This document shows positions 26,191 to 35,662 of a DNA stretch of 64,000 nt, piece after piece. Source of the DNA: Sphingomonadales bacterium (GTDB lineage: Bacteria; Pseudomonadota; Alphaproteobacteria; Sphingomonadales; Sphingomonadaceae). Where the stretch lies: contig JAIXWO010000022.1 of the NCBI GenBank assembly GCA_027491235.1, positions 62,001 to 126,000 on the forward strand, given 5' to 3'. The position numbers were made by a program, and so were the translations under genes. Position 1 is the stretch's first letter, and every line of letters starts with the position of its first letter. A model generated the notes under the pieces. The model searched no databases, had not been told where the DNA came from, and saw only the letters and a program-made list of their open reading frames with translations.

Positions 26191-26865
26191 ATGATGAACG
26201 AACCAAAGCCCTTAGCTTCCCTTTCGTCCAACCTGCTGGCCCGCAAAGGTCAGGCAGCGCCCGCCATGCGTCGGCAGGGCATGATTTCAATGATGACCGA
26301 AGCGACCGCGTCGGGCGCGGCTGAAACCAGCGCTCTGGAAGATCTGGGCTGGAACGATATGGGCCAAGATTCGGATTATACGCCGGGTCAGGCGGGTCGT
26401 GCCGGTCTGTCGCCGATGGCCGTTTCGCATGACGCACCTGAGGTATCGCCTCAGGTCGCCCCGATTTCCGCCAAGGTAGATCTGGATCAGGTTGCAACTT
26501 CGGTACCCGAAGTCGTGCTTCAGCAGCGCGCTTTGGAACGTGAAACGGCAGAACCGGCCCAAGCCGCGCCTCTGCCCGTTGCGGCTCCGGCGCCGGTCTT
26601 TGCAGCGCCGGAACCAGAAACCGTGGCGCCTGTATTCGTGCCGAAGCCAGCCCCGCGTGTTGCCAACCGTGCGGCACCGGGGTCGCGCGGAAAGGCAGCC
26701 TTCACACTGCGGCTGGATGCCGACCGCCATCTGCAATTGCGACTGGCCTGCGCGCTGAGCCACCGCTCTGCACAGCAGATCGTGACGGAAGCGCTCGATG
26801 CTTATCTCGGCAGTTTGCCACTTACTGAACAGCTCGCGGCGATCCGCACGACGGGCAAAGCCTGA
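26191..26865 (+). CDS. Pro/Ala-rich protein with C-terminal ribbon-helix-helix-like domain
   Basis: A 224-residue protein I do not recognise as a named family. The N-terminal ~45 residues are variable, residues about 95-160 are Pro/Ala/Val-rich and probably disordered, and the C-terminal ~65 residues (KAAFTLRLDADRHLQLRLAC followed by HRSAQQIVTEALDAYLG) resemble a ribbon-helix-helix DNA-binding fold, with one strand then two helices. It follows parA by nine bases, so it could be the partner that stimulates the ATPase, analogous to ParB- or ParG-like partners. The RHH assignment is by eye. Confidence 0.65.
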   Translation: MMNEPKPLASLSSNLLARKGQAAPAMRRQGMISMMTEATASGAAETSALEDLGWNDMGQDSDYTPGQAGRAGLSPMAVSHDAPEVSPQVAPISAKVDLDQVATSVPEVVLQQRALERETAEPAQAAPLPVAAPAPVFAAPEPETVAPVFVPKPAPRVANRAAPGSRGKAAFTLRLDADRHLQLRLACALSHRSAQQIVTEALDAYLGSLPLTEQLAAIRTTGKA

Positions 26866-26887
26866 CTATTTTTGGGGGTATGAACCG

Positions 26888-28183
26888 ATGAATAAGCTCA
26901 ACAAGATCAAGCTGGCGGTCTCATCGCTGATGATCGGCGCAGGCGTTCTCGCTGTCCCGCCGGCTGCGATGGCGGAACGCTCTAGTCCCGACCAGACGGC
27001 GCTCAGCCGGGCGGCGGCTAAGTCTGCTGATGGCGCGCGGAAGGCCTTGGCAAAGCATAAGTTTGAAAAGGCGGTGACGCTGGCAGAACGTGCCGTGGCT
27101 GCCATGCCGCGTGCAGCGGAATACCGCCTGCTCCTTGGCGAAGCTTATTTGTCGGTCGGCCGTTTTAATGCGGCGGAAACATCCTTTGCCGATACGCTGG
27201 CGCTCAGCCCTGCCAATCCGACGGCGGCACTGAAGCTTGCGCTGGTGAAAACAGCCAATGGCCGTGCCGGTGAAGCGCAAAGCATTCTCGATGCGCACAA
27301 ATCTATCCTGCCCGTTGCGGATTATGGCTTGGCTCTCGCCTTGGCCGGTGATCCACAGGCTGCCGTTTTGGCGCTGGAACAGGCAGTTCGTGACGGCGAA
27401 GCAACGCCCAAGATGCGTCAGAACCTCGCCTTGTCCTATGCGCTTGCCGGACGCTGGCTCGACGCCCGCGCTATGGCGACGCGCGATCTGCCCGCAGACT
27501 TGGCAGATAAGCGGATCGTTGAGTGGGCGTCGCTTGCCCGTCCCAGCAACAGCTGGGAACAGGTTGCCACCATTCTGGGCGTGGCGCGCAAATCGGATGA
27601 TGGTCAGCCCACGGCATTGGCGCTCGTCGATTATCCAGAACAGAAATATGCAGAAGCGGCACCTGTGATTCAGGCTCCGCTGCCCGCCGTGGAAACGGCC
27701 CCGCAGCCCAATTATGAAGTTTCGCCGGAGGTGAAGGACCCCGCGCCCGTCCGCTTTGCTGCGGCTCCGGAAGCACCGGTCATTGCGGCTCCTGCAGAGC
27801 CGATCAAGCAGCAGGTCGTGGCGATTTCCGCTCCTGCGTCAAAGGTGGCCAAAGCACCGACGCCGGTTGAATCAGGTCGGTTCGTGGTGCAGCTCGGCGC
27901 CTATAAGTCGGCAGGTGTTGCCGCCAACGGTTGGGCCCAGGTTTCAAAGCGCTGGGATTTCCTGAATGAATATGACGCCCGTCAGGCGAAAGTGAACCTT
28001 GCCAAGGGCACCTTCTATCGCCTTTCGGTCAGCGGCTTTGACACACGCAGCGCAGCCAATGAAGTCTGCAGCAAGATCAAGGCCGAAGGTGGCCAGTGCT
28101 TCATCCGCTCAATTCTGCCGTCCGATGGCGTCCGCTGGGCCGCCCAGGGCAGCAAGAAGGGCCAGCAGCTGGCGTCGCGCTAA
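26888..28183 (+). CDS. TPR / SPOR-domain exported protein
   Basis: A 431-residue exported protein with a signal peptide (MNKLNKIKLAVSSLMIGAGV, to PAAMA). Tetratricopeptide-like repeats lie from about 35 to 225 (ARKALAKHKFEKAVTLAERA, RLLLGEAYLSVGRFNAAETS). A Pro/Ala-rich linker is followed by a C-terminal SPOR domain (RFVVQLGAYKSAGVAANGWA, then YRLSVSGFDTRSAANEVCSK) at about 345-420. The start at 26888 follows TTTGGGGGTATGAACCG and is chosen because it begins the signal peptide. It mirrors the divergent protein at 24041-25285 in layout. Confidence 0.85.
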   Translation: MNKLNKIKLAVSSLMIGAGVLAVPPAAMAERSSPDQTALSRAAAKSADGARKALAKHKFEKAVTLAERAVAAMPRAAEYRLLLGEAYLSVGRFNAAETSFADTLALSPANPTAALKLALVKTANGRAGEAQSILDAHKSILPVADYGLALALAGDPQAAVLALEQAVRDGEATPKMRQNLALSYALAGRWLDARAMATRDLPADLADKRIVEWASLARPSNSWEQVATILGVARKSDDGQPTALALVDYPEQKYAEAAPVIQAPLPAVETAPQPNYEVSPEVKDPAPVRFAAAPEAPVIAAPAEPIKQQVVAISAPASKVAKAPTPVESGRFVVQLGAYKSAGVAANGWAQVSKRWDFLNEYDARQAKVNLAKGTFYRLSVSGFDTRSAANEVCSKIKAEGGQCFIRSILPSDGVRWAAQGSKKGQQLASR

Positions 28184-28216
28184 ACACGAATGATATCCCC
28201 ACGTCACACACGGGGT

Positions 28217-28250
28217 AGGGCGGTCAGGACAAGTCCCGGCCGCCCTTCAT
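28217..28250 (+). terminator. Possible terminator downstream of the TPR/SPOR gene
   Basis: AGGGCGG (28217-28223) and CCGCCCT (28240-28246) can pair around a 16-base loop, followed by TCATCGTTTT. The stem overlaps the stop codon of the convergent dihydroorotase-like gene, so it could serve either strand. The long loop weakens the call. Confidence 0.35.
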
Positions 28251-29432
28251 CGTTTTAAGGACACGCCCCTGCACGGGCAACTTGTCGAAGGGCGTGTTGC
28301 CGGCTTGGCCGACAAACTTTGCTGCATCGATCTGCCAGGGGCTGTCGGCATCAAAGAAGACGAGGTCGGCAGGCGCGCCCACTTCGAGCCGGCCACAGTC
28401 TACGCCCAAGAGGCGCGATGGGTTGAGCGCCAGCAGTTCAAACAGGCGTTCCAAAGTCACGACACCATCACGCACCAGCCCCAGCGATAGGGCGAGCAGC
28501 GTTTCCGCCCCAGCAGCGCCGGGGTCTGCGTCGGCGAAGGGCAGGCGCTTGACCTCCGGCCCACGCGGATCGTGCGCGGAACCGATCACATCAACCGTCC
28601 CGTCACGAACAGCCTCAACACAGGCGCGCCGGTCCCCCTCGGCCCGCAACGGCGGTGAGAGGCGGGCAAAGGTGCGGAAGTCGTTGATCGCGACTTCGGA
28701 CAGGAAGAGGTGGGCGGGTGAAATGCCGCAGCTGATCGCCAGCCCGCGCGCTTTGGCGCTGCGGATCAGGTCCAGCCCCTTGGCTGTCGTCACCGTTCGG
28801 AAATGCAGCCGAGCGCCGGTGAGTTCGGCGAGCATCAAGTCACGTGCAATCGCAATCGCTTCAGCCTCAGCGGGCGCGCTGGACAGGCCCAGACGGGTCG
28901 ATGTCTCACTCGCCGTGGCGACAGCGCCTGCTGCCAGCCCGGCGTCTTCCGCGTGGGAGATGACCGTCAGACCCAGCGAAGCGGCGTACGTCAGCACTTT
29001 GTGCATGACACCTGAGTCCGCCACCCAGCCGCGACCGGTGGAGACTGCCTTGGCCCCGGCCTTGCGCATCATGGCATATTCGCCGAGTTCGATGCCTGCG
29101 AGGCCCCGTGTGGCCGCGGCGAGCGGGTGGACCCACAGGTCGGGCTTGGCGGCAAGCGCGGCTCTCTGGACGATACCGGGTTCATCGAGCACCGGCTTTT
29201 GGTCCGGCATCAGCGCAATGCGGGTGATGCCGCCTGCAATGCAGGCACGCTTATCGACTGAGAAGACGCCAAGATCGACAATGCCGGGGGCGACATGCGC
29301 GCCTTTGGCATCGAGGATCTCTGCTCCGGCAGGAATGTCTCCGCCTACGGCTGCAATCCGGTCTCCCTCCAGCAGGAGCGTACCTTTGCCGCCGACGAGA
29401 TGGGCGTTGGTGATGGCGATCATCGTCTTCAT
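28224..29432 (-). CDS. Dihydroorotase-like protein with degenerate active site (PyrC')
   Basis: A 402-residue amidohydrolase of the dihydroorotase family, but key residues are missing. The metal-binding H-x-H motif reads DLGVF (Gly55, Phe57 in place of the histidines). The Asp of the DH motif is replaced by Ala286 in [10 protein letters not shown]. One metal-type His (ISHAED) remains. It overlaps pyrB by four bases (ATGA). A similar inactive dihydroorotase encoded with pyrB is known in Pseudomonas as a structural partner of aspartate carbamoyltransferase, and the same role is likely here. A catalytic dihydroorotase should exist elsewhere. Confidence 0.88.
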   Translation of the reverse strand: MKTMIAITNAHLVGGKGTLLLEGDRIAAVGGDIPAGAEILDAKGAHVAPGIVDLGVFSVDKRACIAGGITRIALMPDQKPVLDEPGIVQRAALAAKPDLWVHPLAAATRGLAGIELGEYAMMRKAGAKAVSTGRGWVADSGVMHKVLTYAASLGLTVISHAEDAGLAAGAVATASETSTRLGLSSAPAEAEAIAIARDLMLAELTGARLHFRTVTTAKGLDLIRSAKARGLAISCGISPAHLFLSEVAINDFRTFARLSPPLRAEGDRRACVEAVRDGTVDVIGSAHDPRGPEVKRLPFADADPGAAGAETLLALSLGLVRDGVVTLERLFELLALNPSRLLGVDCGRLEVGAPADLVFFDADSPWQIDAAKFVGQAGNTPFDKLPVQGRVLKTMKGGRDLS

Positions 29433-30373
29433 GCCACGCCCCTCCGTCCGCGCGTCAGCACATCGAGGCAGGCCATGCGCACGGCAACCCCCATTTCAAC
29501 CTGCTCCGCAATGACGGAGCGATTGACGTCGTCCGCCACGTCGCTGGCAATTTCGACACCGCGATTCATCGGGCCGGGGTGCATGACGAGTGCGTCAGGC
29601 TTGGCGCGCTTCAGCCTTTCATAAGTCAGGCCGTAGAGCGCATGGTATTCACGTAGGGAGGGGACGAAGCCGCCCTCCATCCGCTCGGTCTGGAGGCGCA
29701 GCATCATGACCACATCGGCGTCGGCAATGCCATCATCCATATCGGTGAAGGGGGTGACGCCCATCTGCTCGATGGCTGGCGGCATCAGCGTGGCCGGGGC
29801 GACGACGCGGACGTCGGCGGCGAGCGAGGTAAGGGCCAGAATGTTCGAACGTGCAACGCGGCTATGCAGCACATCGCCGCAGATCGCGACTTTGAGGCCC
29901 TGAAAATTGCCCTTGCGGCGGCGGATCGTCAGTGCGTCGAGCAGCGCCTGAGTCGGGTGTTCGTGGCGCCCATCTCCGGCGTTGAGCACCGGGCAGTCCA
30001 CCTTGTCTGCAATCAGCGCGACAGCTCCGGACGAGGCATGACGGATAACGATCACGTCCGCCCGCATGGCGTTGAGTGTGATCGCGGTGTCGATCAGCGT
30101 TTCGCCCTTCTTCAAGCTGGAGGTTGCCGCGTGCATGTTCACGACATCCGCGCCGAGGCGCTTTCCAGCAATCTCGAACGACAGCAATGTGCGCGTCGAA
30201 TTTTCGAAAAAGGCGTTGATTTGGGTCAGGCCTGCAAGGCGGTCATCATGCTTGGTGAGCGAACGGTTGAGCGTGACCCATTGTTCGGCTTCATCAAGCA
30301 AATACAGGATTTCATGCGGCTGCAGGCCAGCGATACCGAGCAGATGCCGGTGCGGGAAAAGCGGTGATGTCAT
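29429..30373 (-). CDS. pyrB: Aspartate carbamoyltransferase catalytic chain
   Basis: A 314-residue enzyme of the second step of pyrimidine synthesis. The carbamoyl-phosphate motif [12 protein letters not shown] lies at about 55-66, with the [18 protein letters not shown] motif near 132-149. [13 protein letters not shown] near 264-276 is also conserved. Length is normal. No PyrI regulatory chain is adjacent; instead the gene overlaps the degenerate dihydroorotase by four bases, suggesting a dodecameric PyrB-PyrC' complex. It lies downstream of ruvX on the opposite side of a 56-base gap, same strand. Confidence 0.97.
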   Translation of the reverse strand: MTSPLFPHRHLLGIAGLQPHEILYLLDEAEQWVTLNRSLTKHDDRLAGLTQINAFFENSTRTLLSFEIAGKRLGADVVNMHAATSSLKKGETLIDTAITLNAMRADVIVIRHASSGAVALIADKVDCPVLNAGDGRHEHPTQALLDALTIRRRKGNFQGLKVAICGDVLHSRVARSNILALTSLAADVRVVAPATLMPPAIEQMGVTPFTDMDDGIADADVVMMLRLQTERMEGGFVPSLREYHALYGLTYERLKRAKPDALVMHPGPMNRGVEIASDVADDVNRSVIAEQVEMGVAVRMACLDVLTRGRRGVA

Positions 30374-30429
30374 TAAAGCCCAGCCCTAGACGGGATGTGC
30401 CTCAGGTTCAAGCGTTCCTGAAGAGGTGA

Positions 30430-30903
30430 TCATCCCAGCAAACCGCCCATGGCCAGTGCGTCGATGGCGCCTTGCAGGATATAGGCGGCGGCGGCGGAGT
30501 CGACCCGCTCGGCCCGTTTGGCGCGCGACAGGTCCGCATCAATCATCGCCCGTTCCACGGCTTGCGTGGACCAGCGTTCATCCCAGAGCAGGATAGGCAG
30601 GCCAAGGTCCTCCATGTTGCGGGCAAAGGCACGCGTGGATTGGGTGCGTGGACTGTCCGTCCCGTCGAGATTGAGCGGCAGGCCCATGACGATACCTTTG
30701 ACGGATTGGGCTGCGATAAGGTCACGCAGCTTAGCCCTGTCGACAGAGAACTTCGCACGGCGGATGAGGTCCGCAGGCGTCGCGATGGTCCAGCCGGCAT
30801 CGCACAGCGCGGTGCCAATTGTCTGCGTGCCGACATCAAGACCGATCAGGCGGCCGCCTTCGGGCAGGGCCGCGCGATAGTCCAGGGGGGTAGAGGTAAT
30901 CAC
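30430..30903 (-). CDS. ruvX: RuvX/YqgF, Holliday-junction-resolvase-fold protein (pre-16S rRNA nuclease)
   Basis: A 157-residue RNase H-fold protein. The catalytic-type motif [17 protein letters not shown] lies near the N-terminus, and [13 protein letters not shown] with LWDERWST and the terminal [14 protein letters not shown] are family features. The best-supported role of this family is maturation of 16S rRNA. The start is GTG at 30903, overlapping the stop of the DUF3089 gene by four bases (GTGA); there is no ATG nearer. A longer in-frame extension upstream lies inside the DUF3089 gene and is rejected. Confidence 0.88.
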   Translation of the reverse strand: MITSTPLDYRAALPEGGRLIGLDVGTQTIGTALCDAGWTIATPADLIRRAKFSVDRAKLRDLIAAQSVKGIVMGLPLNLDGTDSPRTQSTRAFARNMEDLGLPILLWDERWSTQAVERAMIDADLSRAKRAERVDSAAAAYILQGAIDALAMGGLLG

Positions 30904-32009
30904 TTGGCTGAAAACGCCGCCATGCGCCGCGCGGCATCCGCCCGGACATTGGCCCAGAAGAGGCTGTAATCGTACACATGGTAGTTGTTGCCGGGCAGAA
31001 CATAGGGCCCAAGGTCCGGGCCTTCGCCGATCAGCAGATAGCCCTTGGCATCGCAGCGGGCCGGGGACCCGCCGGAGACCAGTTCGCCGGCCTTCATGTC
31101 CGCGCTGTTCTTCAACGTGCCGAGATTGGCCGTCGCGGGCGCTTCTGGCGCGGCGCCGCCGGTGAGGGGATTGGTACACAGATAGGCGTCGCCGCGTGGC
31201 TTGCCGGTCAGGCCCGGTTGCGCATCGAACAGCGTGACCACGCCTTCATAGTCTGCGGGCTCGGCATAGCTCTGCCAGCTGAGTACGCAGCTGGTCTGGT
31301 CCGGCTTGGAGCAGGCGGGGAGGCCCAGCGCGGACAGATCCGCCTTGATCGAAATGGGCCATCCCACGGCATAGGCAGCGACGATCCGCTTGGAGAGGGG
31401 TTTGCCGACGACCCGATCCTGCATCAGATGCAGTAGGTGCATCGCGCCCTGACTGTGCCCGGCAAGAAGGATGGGCGTGTCCGGCTTTTGCGCAGCGACA
31501 AAGGTATCGAACGCCATCAGAACGTCGCGATAGGCGAGTGCCATGGCTTTCGTGGCTTCGGGCTGATCCGTCAAGAAAGCGCCGAAAGCGGCCTGCCGGT
31601 AACGCGGCGCCCAGATGTTGGGCGCACTGTTGAAGGCGCTGGCCTGCCCACGGACGAACTGGGTTGCCGTTTCATTGGCTTCCTTGTCGTCGAGCGGCGC
31701 ATTCCAATGATTCTTGGTTAGATAGCTTGTCGGATGAACAAAAAAGACTGCAATATCAGTATTTTGTGTTTCATTTTTTGGAGTATTTATCGGGAGCCAT
31801 TGGGCCGGATTATTGGCGATGTCAGGCCGCGCAATCCACATGCTTGGGGAGGCATAGGCATCCGTTGCAAGCGCCGGTTGCTCTTTAAAGGCCTCCCCTG
31901 GCACAAAGGCAAGGCGCGATAATTGCAGCCCGAAAAGGCGCAAGGCCAAGAGCACGAGGAGGACGAGAACGATAATCCCGGCAATAACATAGAGGAATTT
32001 ACGCGCCAC
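30900..32009 (-). CDS. DUF3089 alpha/beta-hydrolase-like membrane-anchored protein
   Basis: A 369-residue protein with one N-terminal membrane helix ([20 protein letters not shown]) and an extracytoplasmic alpha/beta-hydrolase-like domain. [12 protein letters not shown] and the nucleophile elbow [13 protein letters not shown] fit the DUF3089 family. Function is unknown; an esterase is possible. The start is taken as GTG at 32009, preceded by CCGGAGCAGCTT, rather than a longer reading that crosses into the divergent DUF4153 gene. It is translationally coupled with ruvX. Confidence 0.8.
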   Translation of the reverse strand: MARKFLYVIAGIIVLVLLVLLALRLFGLQLSRLAFVPGEAFKEQPALATDAYASPSMWIARPDIANNPAQWLPINTPKNETQNTDIAVFFVHPTSYLTKNHWNAPLDDKEANETATQFVRGQASAFNSAPNIWAPRYRQAAFGAFLTDQPEATKAMALAYRDVLMAFDTFVAAQKPDTPILLAGHSQGAMHLLHLMQDRVVGKPLSKRIVAAYAVGWPISIKADLSALGLPACSKPDQTSCVLSWQSYAEPADYEGVVTLFDAQPGLTGKPRGDAYLCTNPLTGGAAPEAPATANLGTLKNSADMKAGELVSGGSPARCDAKGYLLIGEGPDLGPYVLPGNNYHVYDYSLFWANVRADAARRMAAFSAK

Positions 32010-32124
32010 AAGCTGCTCCGGAAATGAAGGCGCCTTACTGCATGGGGCATCGGAATGATGCAAGCCATGCTTGTGCGCTGGCGCCATCGGCATAAGCTGG
32101 GCTGCGAGAGTGAGGAGGGTGGGC

Positions 32125-33849
32125 ATGACCGAGTCGAGCACACAAGATTGGCCAGAGCGGAACTGGGCCGTCGCGATATTGGGCGCGCTGGTGGGGTTGG
32201 CGATCCAGCAACTGGCAGATGGCAAGATGGACGACGTAATGCGCCCGGGGCTCGCCTCTGCGCTGATGACCGGCGGCGTCGCCTTCGCGTTCACGCTCGA
32301 TCGGGACAGGATCCGGCTGTCGGCTGCTTTTGCGGCTTTTGCGGCGCTGTTGGTTGGAACCACTGTCTATCTAAATGGCGGGTTTTCTGAGCTTGACAGG
32401 GGGGAAGGGTGGACGCTGCTCTGTGCCGTCATCACCGTGGTTATTGCCGCGCCCCTCTTTCAGGGGTGGTGCGATGCGGGCCGGCCAAGGCCACCGCGCC
32501 TGTCGTCCCTTTCCTATCCAAAGGTGCATGATCGAGCTTGGATGAACACGCTTTTGTGGTTTGCCTGCTGGCTGTTTGCGGGAATTGTTTTCCTTCTAGG
32601 TCAATTACTTGCGGAGCTTTTTTCGCTCATCGGCATAAAGTTGGTGCGCACCGCGATGGAAGCAAGCTGGTTTGTCGCGATGCTGATGGGCGGCGCCTTT
32701 GGCGCGGCCTCCGGCTTGCTGCGGGATCGGGAAAGCCTGCTCATCACCTTGCAGACTGTGGTGCGCCGCGTCCTCTCCGTGCTCGCGCCTGTCCTCGGTT
32801 TCGGACTTTTGATCTTCCTGCTTGCGCTCCCTTTCGCAGGGCTGGGGGCGCTTTGGGATGCGACCAAGTCCACCACGCCGATCCTGCTGTCTTGCATCGT
32901 CGGGGCGTTGATCCTGACAAACGCAGCCATCGGAGATTCCAAAGCGGATGAAGCACAGGTGGCCATCGTGCGCTGGGGTGCAGCAGCATTGGGGGTGGCG
33001 ATGCTCCCATTGGCGATTATCGCTGCGATTTCGACAGGACTGCGCATTGGCCAATATGGACTGACGCCTGAACGGCTTTGGGCGATGGTTTTTGTCGCCA
33101 TCGCATTGGCCTATGGCGCGGGTTATTTTTGGGTCATCGTCCGCAGGCGGTTGGGCTGGCTTGATGCCGTCCGTCCGTTGAACCTGCGGCTTGCGGTATT
33201 GCTCTGTTTAGTGGCGTTCATCCTTGCGACGCCGCTCGTCAATTTCGGCGCATGGTCCACGCGCAGCCAGTTGGCGCGGCTGGATAGCGGGCAGGTGAGT
33301 GTCGATAAGTTCGATTGGGCCTCGCTCAAGTTCGAATTTGGCAAGTCCGGCGTTGCGGCGCTGGAGCGACTGTCCAAGTCGGGCAAGACGCCCGAGATCC
33401 GCAAGGCGGCCGCCAAGGCGCTGAAATTGGATAACAGGTGGGCGGCACAATCGGAACAACAGGCTGTCAGCCGCGCGGATGACGTTGCCCGCAATATCAT
33501 CATCAAGCCAAAGGCCGTCCCTCTGCCGCGTGACTTGATCGTGCTCATCTCCCAATTTGGATCGTGCGAAACGAAAGGCAATTGCGTGCTTTTCTATACG
33601 CCGGGGCAGGCGGAGGCTGTTGCCATCACCAAGCCTTGCGAAGGTTGCGGTGTAGAGGTTTACCGTTTCACGCAGGCGGCGAATGGCGCTTGGTCCCGGG
33701 CAAACGACAACGCGCCGCCGACCGGCAACTGGGCGGCGATCAAAAAGGCAGAGTCCGACGCGATCAAGGCGGGTAAGGTTGAAATTCGTGAGGTCCGCAG
33801 GCGGCAGGTCTATGTTGATGGCAAGCCAGCGGGGTTGCCGTTTGAGTGA
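32125..33849 (+). CDS. DUF4153 multi-pass membrane protein
   Basis: A 574-residue protein with about ten hydrophobic segments in residues 10-400 (for example FVAMLMGGAFGAA, APVLGFGLLIFLLALPFAG, VFIALAYGAGYFWVIV-type stretches) and a soluble C-terminal region of about 170 residues with several cysteines (GSCETKGNC, PCEGCG). This layout matches DUF4153 proteins, whose function is not established. The start at 32125 is chosen because GAGGAGGGTGGGC precedes it. It is divergent from the DUF3089 gene with 115 bases between starts. Confidence 0.78.
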   Translation: MTESSTQDWPERNWAVAILGALVGLAIQQLADGKMDDVMRPGLASALMTGGVAFAFTLDRDRIRLSAAFAAFAALLVGTTVYLNGGFSELDRGEGWTLLCAVITVVIAAPLFQGWCDAGRPRPPRLSSLSYPKVHDRAWMNTLLWFACWLFAGIVFLLGQLLAELFSLIGIKLVRTAMEASWFVAMLMGGAFGAASGLLRDRESLLITLQTVVRRVLSVLAPVLGFGLLIFLLALPFAGLGALWDATKSTTPILLSCIVGALILTNAAIGDSKADEAQVAIVRWGAAALGVAMLPLAIIAAISTGLRIGQYGLTPERLWAMVFVAIALAYGAGYFWVIVRRRLGWLDAVRPLNLRLAVLLCLVAFILATPLVNFGAWSTRSQLARLDSGQVSVDKFDWASLKFEFGKSGVAALERLSKSGKTPEIRKAAAKALKLDNRWAAQSEQQAVSRADDVARNIIIKPKAVPLPRDLIVLISQFGSCETKGNCVLFYTPGQAEAVAITKPCEGCGVEVYRFTQAANGAWSRANDNAPPTGNWAAIKKAESDAIKAGKVEIREVRRRQVYVDGKPAGLPFE

Positions 33850-33960
33850 GCGGATATCCTCAACTTATTGATCCGTGCCGATCCCAGGCGGTTGTTTTCA
33901 GCCCCGCCTAAGGTAAAGCACAGGGGAACAAGACTATCCTTTTAGCAGGACGCCAAACCC

Positions 33961-34614
33961 ATGAAATTCTTCGCAGACACTGCCGAAATCGCCGACATTA
34001 AAGAACTCGCCGCAACGGGCTTGCTAGATGGCGTTACGACCAACCCGTCTCTCATCGCGAAGTCGGGCCGCGACTTCATGGAAGTCACGCGCGAAATCTG
34101 CGGCATCACCGATGGCCCGGTGTCGGCCGAAGTCGTGGCGCTTGATCATGCGACGATGATGAAGGAAGCCGAAGTGCTCCGGAAGATCGCCGACAATGTC
34201 TGCATCAAGGTGCCGCTGACGATTGACGGGCTGAAGACCTGCAAGGCGCTGACCAGCGACGGCACGATGGTCAACGTCACGCTCTGCTTCTCGGCCAATC
34301 AGGCGCTGCTCGCGGCAAAGGCCGGCGCGACCTTCATCTCGCCCTTCGTTGGCCGCCATGATGACAATGGTTTTGACGGAATGCAGCTCATTGCTGACAT
34401 CCGCCTGATTTACGATAATTATGGTTTTGAAACAGAAATCCTCGTCGCCAGCGTCCGCCACGGCATCCATGTGCTTGAAGCCGCGAAGATCGGCGCAGAC
34501 GTGATGACGGCGCCGCCCTCGGTCATCAAGGCGTTGTTCAACCACGTCCTGACCGACAAGGGCATCGCCGGCTTCCTCGCCGATTGGGAAAAGACAGGAC
34601 AGAAAATCATTTGA
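33961..34614 (+). CDS. fsa: Transaldolase-family protein (fructose-6-phosphate aldolase type)
   Basis: A 217-residue class I aldolase of the small TalC/FSA subfamily. [20 protein letters not shown] with [13 protein letters not shown] is the N-terminal signature, and the Schiff-base lysine lies in CIKVPLT near residue 83. The C-terminal [14 protein letters not shown] is typical. Its size, much shorter than classic transaldolase, fits FSA/TalC; which reaction it performs cannot be decided from sequence. Its stop TGA overlaps the TTG start of xerC. Confidence 0.88.
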   Translation: MKFFADTAEIADIKELAATGLLDGVTTNPSLIAKSGRDFMEVTREICGITDGPVSAEVVALDHATMMKEAEVLRKIADNVCIKVPLTIDGLKTCKALTSDGTMVNVTLCFSANQALLAAKAGATFISPFVGRHDDNGFDGMQLIADIRLIYDNYGFETEILVASVRHGIHVLEAAKIGADVMTAPPSVIKALFNHVLTDKGIAGFLADWEKTGQKII

Positions 34615-35486
34615 GCGACATCGTCCAGCGCTGGTCCGACCATCTCCGTCGGGATCGGCGACGGTCGACCCACACTGTCCGCGCCTATGTGGCAACGGCA
34701 GAGCGTTTGATGAGTTTTCTGCGGGTGCATCATGGCGGTGCACCCGATCTGACTAAGGTCGAGGCGGCGGACCTGCGCGCCTATCTTGCCTCCCGCAGGG
34801 GCGACGGCATCGGCAATGTGTCCACCGCGCGTGAATTATCAGCCGTGCGGGGTTTTCTGAAATTTGTAGGCGGTGATGCCGCGGTCCCTCGGGTCAAAGG
34901 GCCGCGCGTCCGAAAGTCGCTTCCCCGGCCGGTTTCGCCGGATGAGGTGATTGCGCTGGCCGAAGATGTGGCGGATCAGGCGAAGGAGCCCTGGATCGCC
35001 GCACGCGACTGGGCGATCCTGCTACTGCTTTACGGTGCCGGCTTGCGCATCGGGGAGGCGCTAGGGTTGAACGGGGACATCCTGCCCATTGGGGAAACCA
35101 TGGCTGTGACCGGCAAACGGCAAAAGACGCGCATCGTGCCTATCTTGCCCGAGGTGCGCACCGCCATAGAGGCCTATGCCGACATCTGCCCCTATGGTGT
35201 GGCGAAAGGGGAGCCGCTGTTTCGCGGAGCGCGCGGTGGGCCGCTGGAGCCCGGCATGGTGCGCCGCGCGGTGCAGGCGGCACGGACCCGCCTCAACCTG
35301 TCAGACCGGACGACGCCGCACGCTCTGCGGCACAGCTTTGCCAGCCATTTGCTCGCCCGTGGCGTAGATTTGCGGAGCCTGCAGGAATTGCTCGGCCATG
35401 CCAGCTTGTCGTCCACACAGGTCTATACAGCGGTCGATGCGGCTTATTTGCTGGACGTCTACCGGACAGCACATCCGCGGGCTTGA
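34611..35486 (+). CDS. xerC: Tyrosine recombinase XerC
   Basis: A 291-residue recombinase for dimer resolution at dif. The N-terminal SAM-like domain (about 5-85) is followed by the catalytic domain with the Arg in [12 protein letters not shown], a Lys in KRQKTRIVP, the [12 protein letters not shown] motif, LGHASLSS and the nucleophilic Tyr in [11 protein letters not shown]. The start is taken as TTG at 34611, overlapping the aldolase stop; a TTG nine codons upstream is an alternative. XerC and XerD are not easily distinguished, but length and context favour XerC. Confidence 0.88.
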   Translation: MSDIVQRWSDHLRRDRRRSTHTVRAYVATAERLMSFLRVHHGGAPDLTKVEAADLRAYLASRRGDGIGNVSTARELSAVRGFLKFVGGDAAVPRVKGPRVRKSLPRPVSPDEVIALAEDVADQAKEPWIAARDWAILLLLYGAGLRIGEALGLNGDILPIGETMAVTGKRQKTRIVPILPEVRTAIEAYADICPYGVAKGEPLFRGARGGPLEPGMVRRAVQAARTRLNLSDRTTPHALRHSFASHLLARGVDLRSLQELLGHASLSSTQVYTAVDAAYLLDVYRTAHPRA

Positions 35487-35505
35487 GGTGATTCTCACCT
35501 CTTTT
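35485..35505 (+). terminator. Intrinsic terminator of xerC
   Basis: GAGGTGA (35485-35491), loop TTC, TCACCTC (35495-35501), then TTTT. The stem starts within the xerC stop codon. A compact hairpin with a T-run makes this a good rho-independent terminator. Confidence 0.7.
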
Positions 35506-35521
35506 GGGACTGCAGATCCAT

Positions 35522-35633
35522 CGTCATCCTGAACTTGTTTCAGGATCCATGCCGCGAAGAAGGTGCAAGATGCCAAAGGTCGAAGATTTGCCGATCCGCG
35601 AGGCATGGATGCTGAAACAAGTTCAGCATGACG
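35522..35633. repeat. Palindromic intergenic repeat of the TCATCCTGAACTTGTTTCAGG type
   Basis: Arms CGTCATCCTGAACTTGTTTC (then AGGATCCATGCCGCG, from 35522) and CGCGAGGCATGGATGCTGAA (then ACAAGTTCAGCATGACG, to 35633) form an imperfect inverted repeat of about 35 bases each, spaced by about 40 bases. It lies between convergent xerC and dedA. Elements with this core are common in alphaproteobacterial intergenic spaces; this copy is unrelated in sequence to the 16317 and 45158 copies. Confidence 0.75.
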
Positions 35634-35662
35634 AAAGGAAGAGAGAGCGAAACGGAGGGCCC

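Noticed and set aside
28282-29514. 410-codon plus-strand frame opposite the dihydroorotase-like gene
   Set aside because: Rich in Ser/Arg/Pro with no domain; the minus-strand frame has clear family sequence and a coupled pyrB.
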